From contig JAUSFM010000003.1 of assembly GCA_030651375.1 (NCBI GenBank), positions 120,718 to 184,717 on the forward strand: a DNA stretch of 64,000 bases, in the 5' to 3' direction. This document shows, in pieces, positions 55,086 to 62,341 of the stretch. Source of the DNA: Candidatus Woesearchaeota archaeon (GTDB lineage Archaea > Nanobdellota > Nanobdellia > Woesearchaeales > UBA12501). Each line of letters starts with the position of its first letter. Position 1 is the stretch's first letter. The notes under the pieces are model-generated. The model did no database searches. It saw only the letters and a program-made list of their open reading frames with translations, and was not told the origin of the DNA. The translations under genes and the position numbers were made by a program.

Positions 55086-55763
55086 TTATCCTAACGTCTT
55101 CTGCTTCTTCTCCAGCCGCCAGCAGCCCACCTTTATGTGGTGCATACGGTGCTTGTGGAACAAGTGCTCCATCTTGAGCGGGAAATCAAATTCGTAGTAA
55201 TGCGTAATGGAAAAGCCGTTGTCTTCGCTGATTTGTGCGATAAATGTTTTGCTGGTGGTCTTGTGAAAGGTATAAATGAGGGGTGCCGTTTCAAACGCTT
55301 TCATCAGAAAGTCGCGGTCAGCGTGCTTTTTCTTGGTCCCGAATGGGGGGTTTTGAATGACGACGTCTGCTTTCTCGGCAAAGGCAGCAACGTCAGTGTG
55401 ATGAATGGAATGTGACGCAGGAGGAAACGGATACAGAGCAAGGTTCTGCCGAAGCGTTTCAAGTGCTTTTTCATCGCTGTCGACGAAAAGAACATGAGAC
55501 GCGTTCATCAGCAAGGTGCCGATGCCCAGAATGCCGGTGCCGCAGCCAAGGTCGGCAATGCGTTTTCCTTCGATGTCGCCTTTGAAGCTGGCGTCCCAGA
55601 GCACTTCAGCGCCTGTTTCCGAGTCCATGGGGTACTGCTCGGCGGCAAGGCTCGGATCCTCAAAAACGGCAAGTTTTGACAACGCAACCGCCAGCCTGGT
55701 TTTTGAGGAGATTGTCGGCAGCACTGCCGGCACGTCTCCGAGGGTTATTTGCTTGTCGTCCAT
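55086..55763 (-). CDS. METTL5-like RNA N6-adenine methyltransferase
   Basis: The protein has 225 residues from the ATG at 55763; the minus-strand TATA box at 55781-55794 makes this a leaderless start and excludes the longer frame. Motifs are EQYP (42-45), the S-adenosylmethionine loop DLGCGTG (71-77) and the catalytic NPPFGT (138-143), as in METTL5 and its archaeal homologues (COG2263), which methylate adenine in small-subunit rRNA. Confidence 0.9.
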   Translation of the reverse strand: MDDKQITLGDVPAVLPTISSKTRLAVALSKLAVFEDPSLAAEQYPMDSETGAEVLWDASFKGDIEGKRIADLGCGTGILGIGTLLMNASHVLFVDSDEKALETLRQNLALYPFPPASHSIHHTDVAAFAEKADVVIQNPPFGTKKKHADRDFLMKAFETAPLIYTFHKTTSKTFIAQISEDNGFSITHYYEFDFPLKMEHLFHKHRMHHIKVGCWRLEKKQKTLG

Positions 55764-55780
55764 GTATCCCCGAAGGGCAC

Positions 55781-55794
55781 TGATGTATTTAAAG
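55781..55794 (-). promoter_or_regulatory. TATA box of the METTL5-like gene
   Basis: The minus strand reads CTTTAAATACATCA, centred 25 bases before the ATG. Confidence 0.6.
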
Positions 55795-56093
55795 TAGGCG
55801 GTAGCAAGTATCTTGGTTTGTTTCCGATGCCCTTGCCCCCAAAACCGCACCAGTATACGCTTTTATGGCATTTTTACCTCTCAAAATAATGCTTACACGC
55901 ACGAATAGTTACACAACTATTTAAAGGAAAACATGCCAGAATAGGATTTGTGGGAAGTATCGGAAACAGCGGAAATGGTTTCCGGCGACGACCGAAACAA
56001 CAGCGAAACACCAGAAAAACAGCGATGCTCCATGACAACAAACAATATAAACCGCAACAACCCGCAGAATTGTAGGGAAATGGGGTGGGTAGT

Positions 56094-56651
56094 ATGATTG
56101 ACGCATTTGCTTCTTTACAGTATGAGCTGTCAAAAGTCAAAGACGATATCAATTCTGAAGTGCAGCTGCTGAAAGAAGAATGCGAAGACCACCTCGACGC
56201 CATCAACCAGAACACTGAAGAGATCGGAGAAGTCCAAACGTCAGTTGCAGTGGTTGAAGAGAAGATAGAAAAGCTTAACGCACGCATTGACAACATCCAT
56301 ATGATGTTCAACCAGCTCCTCTGGCAGACAAAAATCAGCATTGAACTCGACACCAACGAGCAAATTCTCTTCCAGCTTCTCTGCGGCTACAACGATTTTG
56401 TCACCGACACGTTCGTCACAGAAAAAACACAGCTTAATGAAACAATCATGCGCGAAACAATCACCTCGCTTATCGACAAGGGAATACCTGTGGTTATGAA
56501 GGCAGTTGGGGGAAGGGTATTCCTTCGCTTAGACGCAGAGTTCAGGAAACTCCAGCGCAAGAACAAGATGGTCAAGGTCAATGCCGCGGTTTGCCGAAGG
56601 TTTGATAACCGACCATTGGAAGCGTTTGTGAAGAAGGAGATTATGCAGTAA
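56094..56651 (+). CDS. Unknown coiled-coil protein
   Basis: The protein has 185 residues from the ATG at 56094, with GGGGTGGG just upstream and a TATA-like AATATAAAC at about 56044-56052. Residues about 10-75 form a coiled coil. The C-terminal 110 residues are alpha/beta and could be a winged helix (helix-rich with a strand pair near GGRVFLRL), but the match is weak. Function unknown. Confidence 0.7.
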   Translation: MIDAFASLQYELSKVKDDINSEVQLLKEECEDHLDAINQNTEEIGEVQTSVAVVEEKIEKLNARIDNIHMMFNQLLWQTKISIELDTNEQILFQLLCGYNDFVTDTFVTEKTQLNETIMRETITSLIDKGIPVVMKAVGGRVFLRLDAEFRKLQRKNKMVKVNAAVCRRFDNRPLEAFVKKEIMQ

Positions 56652-56652
56652 G

Positions 56653-56688
56653 AACCATTTTTTTCTTTGTTTCTTTTCTTTTTCCGCA
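56653..56688 (+). terminator. T-rich terminator
   Basis: Runs of T (TTTTTTTC, TTTC, TTTTC, TTTTTCC) directly after the stop codon fit archaeal T-tract termination. Confidence 0.4.
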
Positions 56689-56729
56689 ACGTTTAAATAC
56701 CAGCCGCTGACTCGGATAGTTAACCAACC

Positions 56730-57098
56730 ATGACCGCAACCTTCTACAAAGGCGGACTGCGCATTAAGGAACAGCATGAGATTATCCTCGATGTATTCAG
56801 GATTCCAAAGAGCGAGCCCTTCCTTGACGGCAGCAGAAAAATGTTTTACGTCAAGGCCATGTTTCTCGTACTCTTTTTGATGGGCATGAAATTTTTGTTT
56901 GGCGTGTTCCTTCCCAGTGCAATAAATATAATTGCGCTCGTCATCGGTGCTCCGCTGATTGTGCTGCTTGCCATACACGTGCTTGAAAAATTCAACGAAC
57001 AGGTTAAGCAGACTGGCATCCTTGCATTGCCGCAGTATTACCTTATTATTCTCGGGCTCATGGCGCTGTCCGGAGTGAGCTATGTCTTTTTTAGTTAG
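56730..57098 (+). CDS. Small membrane protein
   Basis: The protein has 122 residues with about three transmembrane helices (about 45-60, 63-84 and 101-120) after a polar N terminus. A TATA box GTTTAAATACC at about 56692-56702 puts the transcript start just before the ATG. The next membrane protein gene overlaps its end by 17 bases. No family is recognised. Confidence 0.75.
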   Translation: MTATFYKGGLRIKEQHEIILDVFRIPKSEPFLDGSRKMFYVKAMFLVLFLMGMKFLFGVFLPSAINIIALVIGAPLIVLLAIHVLEKFNEQVKQTGILALPQYYLIILGLMALSGVSYVFFS

Positions 57099-57357
57099 GC
57101 TGCTCGGCATCGTTGACCTCATTGCAGTCATTGCCATACTTGCCGGCTCATTTCTTCCCCAGAAATTTGTTATCTACTCAGCTGGCTACCTGATTGCCAA
57201 GGGCGGCTTTTTTGGCATGGCCGGCAGCCTCATCAGCTGGCTTGATGTGGTGTGTGGAATTTTTATTATTCTGCTGGCGTTTGGCATTTCATTCAAAATA
57301 GTAAATCTTTTGATGCTCGCATTTCTGATTCAGAAAGCGCTGTTGAGCTTTGTTTAG
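57082..57357 (+). CDS. Small membrane protein
   Basis: The protein has 91 residues and is almost wholly hydrophobic, with about three transmembrane helices. It overlaps the preceding gene by 17 bases and the opposing corA stop by a few bases. The pair probably form one small membrane complex. Function unknown. Confidence 0.7.
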   Translation: MSFLVRLLGIVDLIAVIAILAGSFLPQKFVIYSAGYLIAKGGFFGMAGSLISWLDVVCGIFIILLAFGISFKIVNLLMLAFLIQKALLSFV

Positions 57358-58418
57358 AGCCATTTTTTCTTCTTGAAATAGAGCATCATGCAAAAAGCTA
57401 TCGTTATCATAATGCCAACGACGACAAAATAGCTGTATTTCCATTCGAGTTCGGGAAAGTGCCTAAAATTCATGCCATAAATACCGGTAATCCAGGTGAT
57501 GGGAATAAATATGGTGCCAATAACGGTGAGAAATTTCATGACTTCATTGAGCTTGTTGCTCGTGCTTGACAAATAGACGTCGATCATGCCGCCCATCACG
57601 TCGCGCTGGGTTTCAATCGTGTCAATGAGTTGGATAGTATGATCGTAGACGTCGCGTAGATAGGGCATAGTTTGTTTTTTGATAAGTCCTGAGCCGAGAC
57701 GCTCAAGTCCGAGTATAACTTCACGAAGTGGCCATAATGATTTTCGTATTTTGATGGTCTGTCGCTTTAATTCATGAATGGAGCGGAGTGTATCGGCAGT
57801 TGGATTTACGAGCAGTGTTTCCTCGATGGTTTCAATGCGCTCGCTAATTTTTTCCAGAACGATAAAATAGTGGTCAACGATGGCGTCAATGAGTGAGTAG
57901 GCAAGAAAGTCAGGGCCGTTTTCACGCACGGATGCTTTTCCCTGTCGGATGCGATTGCGAATAAGATCAAAAACATCAGCGTCGTCAGATTTTTCCTGAA
58001 AGGTAAAAATATAATTCGGACCGATAATAATGCTGACTTGTTCTTCAACCAATTGATGCGTACTATGATGCACATAAATCATTTTCAGCACGATAAAAAG
58101 GTGATTGCCATAATCATCCATTTTCAGGCGTTGATCAGTATTCATGACATCTTCCAGAAGAAGCGGATGAAATCCAAAGTGTTTACCAAAGGTTTCGATA
58201 AGCGTCTTGTCGTGCACCCCGTCAACATTAATCCACGTAACGGTTGATGTTTTTTTGAATTTGACGCATTCCTCAACCGATGACACGACCTTTTCTTGAA
58301 AGGCATGTTTGTTGTAATCAAAAATAGTAATTTTTGGCGTGTGAAACCGCTGTGTGCCAACATGCACGAGCGTACCGGGGGGCATGCCTACCTTTTGAGA
58401 ACGCTTCGCTAATGACAT
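57354..58418 (-). CDS. corA: CorA-type magnesium/cobalt transporter
   Basis: The start is the ATG at 58418 with AGAGGTG upstream. The protein has 354 residues. A long cytoplasmic alpha/beta and helical funnel is followed by two transmembrane helices with the YGMNF pore motif near the C terminus and the basic end KKKKWL. CorA takes up Mg2+ as a pentamer. A minus-strand ACATTTAAAAATACC at about 58450-58464 is its promoter. Confidence 0.95.
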   Translation of the reverse strand: MSLAKRSQKVGMPPGTLVHVGTQRFHTPKITIFDYNKHAFQEKVVSSVEECVKFKKTSTVTWINVDGVHDKTLIETFGKHFGFHPLLLEDVMNTDQRLKMDDYGNHLFIVLKMIYVHHSTHQLVEEQVSIIIGPNYIFTFQEKSDDADVFDLIRNRIRQGKASVRENGPDFLAYSLIDAIVDHYFIVLEKISERIETIEETLLVNPTADTLRSIHELKRQTIKIRKSLWPLREVILGLERLGSGLIKKQTMPYLRDVYDHTIQLIDTIETQRDVMGGMIDVYLSSTSNKLNEVMKFLTVIGTIFIPITWITGIYGMNFRHFPELEWKYSYFVVVGIMITIAFCMMLYFKKKKWL

Positions 58419-58510
58419 AGGCACCTCTTTTTGTTGATTATTCGTTTTTGGTATTTTTAAATGTTTAGAATTAGTTTTTAGGTGACAAGCGCCGAATCAT
58501 AAAATAATCA

Positions 58511-58585
58511 TGCCCCCGCCGGGATTTGAACCCGGGTTTTCGGATTGAAAATCCGAAGTGATTGGCCGGACTACACTACAGGGGC
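58511..58585 (-). tRNA. tRNA-Glu(UUC)
   Basis: The gene is 75 bases. The acceptor stem GCCCCTG pairs with CGGGGGC with one wobble. The anticodon stem TCGGA/TCCGA encloses TTTTCAA, giving anticodon UUC. The T arm CCGGG-TTCAAAT-CCCGG is regular. No intron and no encoded CCA are seen. Confidence 0.95.
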
Positions 58586-58633
58586 GTTTTTATTTTGATT
58601 GTTGATGTTTTGTTTTTAATGTTTTTGCTCAGT

Positions 58634-58699
58634 GGGCTCCGAATGCAATGAGGAGCCCGCTCACACTCCCGCAAGAGGGTTGAACCACACTACAGAGGC
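58634..58699 (-). pseudogene. Hairpin and tRNA-Glu 5' remnant
   Basis: On the minus strand the sequence starting at 58699, GCCTCTGTAGTGTGG, matches the first 15 bases of the neighbouring tRNA-Glu gene with two differences, then diverges. Further on, GGGCTCC at 58634-58640 and GGAGCCC at 58652-58658 form a seven-pair hairpin. It looks like a decayed partial copy of the tRNA. Confidence 0.45.
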
Positions 58700-58817
58700 T
58701 TAACGAATAAGAGGATGATTCTGAGGTTTCTTTATAAAGATTTTTGTTTTCGCTCTCTCAACGCCTGATTGTTTCGAAGCTATACCTTTATTAACTTTTA
58801 GCTATTTTGTATGCACC

Positions 58818-59528
58818 ATGCCCTCGAAAATATCAGTCAGAAGCGCACTCCGGAGATCCGGCTTGTTTGACACGGCGGATGACATGAAGCACGCCCTAAA
58901 ACAGCGACGTGTCTGTTACAACAACAAGCCTGTGCCGAATCTAGGGTATCTATTTTCCCCGAAGAAAGGGCTTGTGGTTGATGGAAAACCAATTGTGCTG
59001 GCAGAAAAAAAATATTTTGTGCTCAACAAGCCCGTCAACACGTCCTGCCAGAAAAATGAGCAGTACAAATATGTGGTTGACTTCATTGAAGTTGATGAGC
59101 AAACAAAAAAGACGCTGTTTCCCGTCGGACGGCTTGATGTGCCGACTACAGGATTGATCATCATAACGAATGACGGCGATTTTGCCATTAAGTTACTCAA
59201 TCCAAAAAAAGAAATTATCAAAAGATACAAAGTGCTGGCCAATAAGCTGCTCACCGATTTAATGGTTTCATTGCTGGAAAAAGGCGTGATGATTTCTGTC
59301 GATGAAAAACCATACACGACAAAACCGGCAGCTGTTGAGAAAATTGACAACAACAACTGTTTTGTCTCAATCACTGAAGGAAAATATCGCCAGATACGCA
59401 AGATGTTTGAGGCAGTGGGCAATAGAGTGATGGCACTCTGTCGTGTAGAGATTGGAAAATTAAAACTCGTCGACCTTGGAATTGAAGAAGGACAGTATAA
59501 AGAAATAAAAAAAGAAGATGTTCTTTAA
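58818..59528 (+). CDS. RsuA/RluB-family 16S/23S rRNA pseudouridine synthase
   Basis: The protein has 236 residues. An S4-like N terminus (about 3-50) precedes the catalytic domain, which has the family motif VGRLDVPTTGLIIITNDG with the catalytic Asp107, followed by KRYKV and the conserved EGKYRQIRKMF. This family is typical of bacteria and uncommon in archaea, so the gene may have been transferred. The stop abuts that of the next, opposing gene. Confidence 0.92.
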   Translation: MPSKISVRSALRRSGLFDTADDMKHALKQRRVCYNNKPVPNLGYLFSPKKGLVVDGKPIVLAEKKYFVLNKPVNTSCQKNEQYKYVVDFIEVDEQTKKTLFPVGRLDVPTTGLIIITNDGDFAIKLLNPKKEIIKRYKVLANKLLTDLMVSLLEKGVMISVDEKPYTTKPAAVEKIDNNNCFVSITEGKYRQIRKMFEAVGNRVMALCRVEIGKLKLVDLGIEEGQYKEIKKEDVL

Positions 59529-59879
59529 CTACAGCGGTGTTGCTGCGTTCGTTCGATAATTACCCTCGTGTGAAATGCCCAGTTGAGTGTATCCACGCAA
59601 AGCATCAGGTTTCCGAAGCGCAGAAGATGGGCGCAAATCATACTCTCGTTTGAGTCGCTCAAGGTCTTCTCCAGTAAAGAACGGTTGATCGTCAACCATC
59701 GTGGGAGTGATACCACCCGGCTGTGCGGTTATAGCAGCATATGCTTTTCTCAGCGATGCCTGAGCAATATGATGCCCATTTCTGTTTACCGCATCATACA
59801 AAAATGCGTCTGCATTCACTAATCCTTCAAGCGGAGCTTTTCCGCTGGTTTCATTTCCATTCTGTCCGTTCTCAGTCAT
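59529..59879 (-). CDS. Small unknown protein
   Basis: The protein has 116 residues from the ATG at 59879, with GGAGG eight bases upstream. It is polar and probably helical at the middle, with no membrane segment or known motif. It is convergent with the RsuA-like gene with no gap. Confidence 0.65.
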   Translation of the reverse strand: MTENGQNGNETSGKAPLEGLVNADAFLYDAVNRNGHHIAQASLRKAYAAITAQPGGITPTMVDDQPFFTGEDLERLKREYDLRPSSALRKPDALRGYTQLGISHEGNYRTNAATPL

Positions 59880-59908
59880 ATGCAAAACCTCCGTTCTTAA
59901 AATAAAAG

Positions 59909-60016
59909 TGGGCCTGAGGGGATTTGAACCCCCGACCTCCGGCTGTCTTAGGACATTCGTTGTACCGAAGTCGGTCTTATAAGACCGGTGCTATATCCAA
60001 GCTAAGCTACAGGCCC
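59909..60016 (-). tRNA. tRNA-Ile(UAU) with a 33-base intron
   Basis: The gene is 108 bases. The acceptor stem GGGCCTG/CAGGCCC is perfect. The T stem GGGGG/CCCCT encloses TTCAAAT. The anticodon stem CCGGT/GCCGG forms only if about 33 bases are removed after position 37, leaving the loop CTTATAA with anticodon UAU. The splice sites form a relaxed bulge-helix-bulge: CTTA pairs with TAAG, with three-base bulges TAA and ACA. UAU would read the isoleucine codon AUA directly. Other anticodon readings need a poorer stem. Confidence 0.8.
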
Positions 60017-60040
60017 GATGCGGGTTTTTCATCAAAAGAA

Positions 60041-60052
60041 GGTATATAAAGG
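60041..60052 (-). promoter_or_regulatory. TATA box of tRNA-Ile
   Basis: The minus strand reads CCTTTATATACC, centred about 30 bases before the tRNA 5' end. Confidence 0.6.
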
Positions 60053-60081
60053 TTGTTGTCACGATAGAAAAAAGAGCATAA

Positions 60082-60092
60082 AATTTAAATAA
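60082..60092 (+). promoter_or_regulatory. TATA box of the small gene at 60137
   Basis: AATTTAAATAA predicts a start near 60112, just before the GGAGG ribosome binding site. Confidence 0.5.
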
Positions 60093-60136
60093 GTTATTAG
60101 CATCCATCGTACCAAGAGCTTGTGGAGGCTGAGACT

Positions 60137-60406
60137 ATGGTGTGCTACTCGGGATTGAAACCATACGAAAGACAGGGAATGGAAGAGTTGGCAAAAGAAC
60201 GACATGCTGCAGGATTACCATTGCACCTTGTGGTGCCAGAACATATGAAAGCAGGAACAGCACCAATGCTGAGAAGTATTGATGCACTTGCAGAAAGAGC
60301 AGAACCTGTTCCTCGACATTCTCAAACTGTTGTGCAACCAACACAACTGATATATGAAGGAAGAGGAACGGAAACGACTCCAGAGCGCACTCCTTATTTT
60401 TCTTGA
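60137..60406 (+). CDS. Small unknown protein
   Basis: The protein has 89 residues from the ATG at 60137, which has GGAGG eight bases upstream; the in-frame GTG at 60122 overlaps that site. It is soluble, with a Pro/Thr-rich C terminus, and resembles no family I know. It lies between two tRNA genes on the opposite strand. Confidence 0.65.
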   Translation: MVCYSGLKPYERQGMEELAKERHAAGLPLHLVVPEHMKAGTAPMLRSIDALAERAEPVPRHSQTVVQPTQLIYEGRGTETTPERTPYFS

Positions 60407-60426
60407 TTTTTGATTGAAAAAAGACA

Positions 60427-60542
60427 TGGCGGCGCTGGGATATTCACCCATGCACATAGTGATTGCATGAAGTTTGAACCCAGATAACCGTTAGGTATCG
60501 AGGAACTCAACCTCGTGCACTACCAAGTTATGCTACGCCGCC
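60427..60542 (-). tRNA. tRNA-Leu(GAG) with a T-loop intron
   Basis: The gene is 116 bases. The acceptor stem GGCGGCG/CGCCGCC is perfect. The anticodon stem CGAGG/CCTCG encloses TTGAGTT, giving GAG. A long variable arm is typical of Leu. The T stem CTGGG/CCCAG is split by 32 extra bases in the T loop. These fold as a textbook bulge-helix-bulge: TTCA pairs with TGAA, three-base bulges AAC and TAT, and an inner eight-pair stem. Cutting after the second base of each bulge leaves a normal TTCAAAT loop and an 84-base tRNA. Confidence 0.93.
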
Positions 60543-60560
60543 ATGAGCGTGAACGAAAAG

Positions 60561-60570
60561 TATTTATACA
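60561..60570 (-). promoter_or_regulatory. TATA box of tRNA-Leu
   Basis: The minus strand reads TGTATAAATA, centred 25 bases before the tRNA 5' end. Confidence 0.6.
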
Positions 60571-60589
60571 ACTTTGATTCGGTACTGTC

Positions 60590-60624
60590 GGAACTCACCT
60601 CGTGCATCGCGTTATGCGACGCCG
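60590..60624 (-). pseudogene. tRNA-Leu 5' remnant
   Basis: On the minus strand this reads GGCGTCGCATAACGCGATGC then ACGAGGTGAGTTCC. It matches the acceptor, D arm and anticodon arm of the neighbouring tRNA-Leu with a few changes and small deletions, and stops after the anticodon loop. It lies upstream of the tRNA promoter. Confidence 0.55.
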
Positions 60625-60682
60625 TTTTTTTCTTTTATTTTTTTCTTTCTTTAAGATGGTCTTCTTAATATGCCTTCCTCAA

Positions 60683-60790
60683 AAAAATTCGGAAGATTTT
60701 CGGCGAGTTCGAAAGCTTTCCGCCTGCAGCGGAATATATTCGGAAAACAAATATTTTTTCGGAAGATTTCCGGCGCAGCCGGAACACAAG
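60683..60790. repeat. GC-rich intergenic repeats
   Basis: TTCGGAAGATTTTCGGCG (about 60689-60706) recurs as TTCGGAAGATTTCCGGCG (about 60757-60774). TTCCGC and GCGGAA near 60728-60744 form an inverted repeat, and a GCCGGAA end follows. No gene is seen. The style is shared with the region 54480-54660. Confidence 0.45.
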
Positions 60791-60812
60791 AAAAAGTATC
60801 GTCGTCAACGCC

Positions 60813-61412
60813 TTATTTTTGACAGAACACATTAACCCACGGCTTTTCAGAGCGAGTGATTGAGAGGAGTGTGAAACCGGTATTTGTGAGTAGTTGTTTC
60901 ATTTCATCTTCAGCATACAACACATAGCGTTTTTTGATACCGGGAATCGTTTTGCTTTCTTGATAGATTTCGCCGGTGCCTTCTTTAAAGGAGAGAAAGA
61001 AAACGCCTCCGGACACCAGAATTCGATGCGCTTCTTGAAGTGTTTTTACCCCTTCTGTTTTTCCCATGTGCACGATGCCGCCGCAGCACCACACGCCATC
61101 GAAAGATGTGTTTGAAAAAGAAAGGTGGCGAATGTCGGCGTTGACAAAAGATGCTTTCGAACACAGACGCTTTGCATAATTAAGTAATTCTTCTGACAAA
61201 TCAACGCCCGTAACTGAAAAACCGCGCTCGACAAAGTGGCGCACGTCTCGTCCTGCGCCGCAGCCAAGATCGATGATGCGATTTCCTGGAAGATAAGAAA
61301 TAAATGAATCCCAAAGAGGCGTTAAATCAAATTTGTTTGTGGTTTCAGCAAATACAGCCGCAGAGTCGTTGTACACGTCAATTGTTTCGTTGAGAATGGA
61401 TTCTTCGGACAT
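60813..61412 (-). CDS. Class I SAM-dependent methyltransferase
   Basis: The protein has 199 residues from the ATG at 61412, placed by the minus-strand TATA box at 61431-61442 (leaderless). The S-adenosylmethionine loop is IIDLGCGAGRD (about 46-56), with VTGVDLS (about 67-73) binding the ribose and a hydrophobic VWCCGGIVHM strand. It has the general methyltransferase type 11 form; the substrate is unknown. Confidence 0.87.
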   Translation of the reverse strand: MSEESILNETIDVYNDSAAVFAETTNKFDLTPLWDSFISYLPGNRIIDLGCGAGRDVRHFVERGFSVTGVDLSEELLNYAKRLCSKASFVNADIRHLSFSNTSFDGVWCCGGIVHMGKTEGVKTLQEAHRILVSGGVFFLSFKEGTGEIYQESKTIPGIKKRYVLYAEDEMKQLLTNTGFTLLSITRSEKPWVNVFCQK

Positions 61413-61430
61413 GGTGCAGGAGAAAAACAA

Positions 61431-61442
61431 CTGATATTTAAT
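61431..61442 (-). promoter_or_regulatory. TATA box of the methyltransferase gene
   Basis: The minus strand reads ATTAAATATCAG, centred about 25 bases before the ATG at 61412. Confidence 0.6.
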
Positions 61443-61458
61443 GGTGATGATAACAAAC

Positions 61459-61467
61459 AATATAAAC
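61459..61467 (+). promoter_or_regulatory. TATA box of the EamA transporter gene
   Basis: AATATAAAC lies 25-30 bases before the ATG at 61490, so the transcript is almost leaderless. Confidence 0.5.
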
Positions 61468-61489
61468 CTCCACCAACAGAATAAAATTC

Positions 61490-62332
61490 ATGTCTCTCTC
61501 TCCCATCCTCTTCGGCATCCTTACTATGGTAGCGTGGGGCTGCGCTGATTTCTTCGCAAAAAAGGGCGTCGACAAAGTCGGTCCCTACCAAACTTTTTTC
61601 TGGAATTATGTTTTTAGTGTCGTCGGATATATCGTGCTTTTTTCCTTGTTTCCGCAAAAAGTGGTATGGTCACCAAACTTGCTCGGCTTGTTTCTTATCG
61701 GCGGCATCGTGACATTCTTTGGCTACATCTTTTTTTACCAAGGGCTGCAACAAGGGTTTGTTTCAATCATGTCGCCCATTGTGGCCTGCAACCTGCTTGT
61801 TGTCGTCGGATTGAGTGTTATCTTCCTGAATGAGTCAGTAACCAACAATCACTGGCTTGGCATCATCGTCGCCATGATTGGGCTGGTTGTCGTATCATGG
61901 CCCAAGAAATTTTCTGCGGGCATCCAGAAAGGCATCCCGCACGCGTTCATATCGCTCATCCTCTGGGGCTTGTGCATTTTTATCATGGGCACCATCGCAA
62001 AAATGATTGGCTGGTTCAGCACCGCGGTGTTCTTTCGGCTGGCAACGTTCGCGTTGTTTATTTTTATGATTCCCCAGTACAAGAAAATACTCCCATTTCC
62101 AAAAAAAGCATGGAAACCGATTCTTTTTGTTGCGGTGCTTGAGATGGTTGGGGCAATGAGTTTCAACAAAGGCGCAACATTGGGATTGATGAGTATTGTG
62201 GGGCCGATTGCATCGCTGTTTCCCGCTGTGACGCTCGTTCTTGCGCGCGTATTTCTGAAAGAACATCTTACTTTCTTACAGAAGGGGGGCATTGCAATAA
62301 TTCTTGTCGGGCTGGTGCTGTTGTCGGTTTGA
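61490..62332 (+). CDS. EamA/DMT-family transporter
   Basis: The protein has 280 residues with ten transmembrane helices in two homologous halves, each with the EamA pattern (WGCADFFAKKG in the first; GATLGLMSIVGPIASLFPAVTLVLARVFLKE in the second). Such proteins export or import small metabolites. The substrate is unknown. Confidence 0.9.
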   Translation: MSLSPILFGILTMVAWGCADFFAKKGVDKVGPYQTFFWNYVFSVVGYIVLFSLFPQKVVWSPNLLGLFLIGGIVTFFGYIFFYQGLQQGFVSIMSPIVACNLLVVVGLSVIFLNESVTNNHWLGIIVAMIGLVVVSWPKKFSAGIQKGIPHAFISLILWGLCIFIMGTIAKMIGWFSTAVFFRLATFALFIFMIPQYKKILPFPKKAWKPILFVAVLEMVGAMSFNKGATLGLMSIVGPIASLFPAVTLVLARVFLKEHLTFLQKGGIAIILVGLVLLSV

Positions 62333-62341
62333 TTTAATTAT

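Noticed and set aside
60602..60835. A 77-codon plus-strand frame over the GC-rich repeats
   Set aside because: It begins inside the tRNA-Leu remnant and runs through low-complexity repeats; no ribosome binding site.
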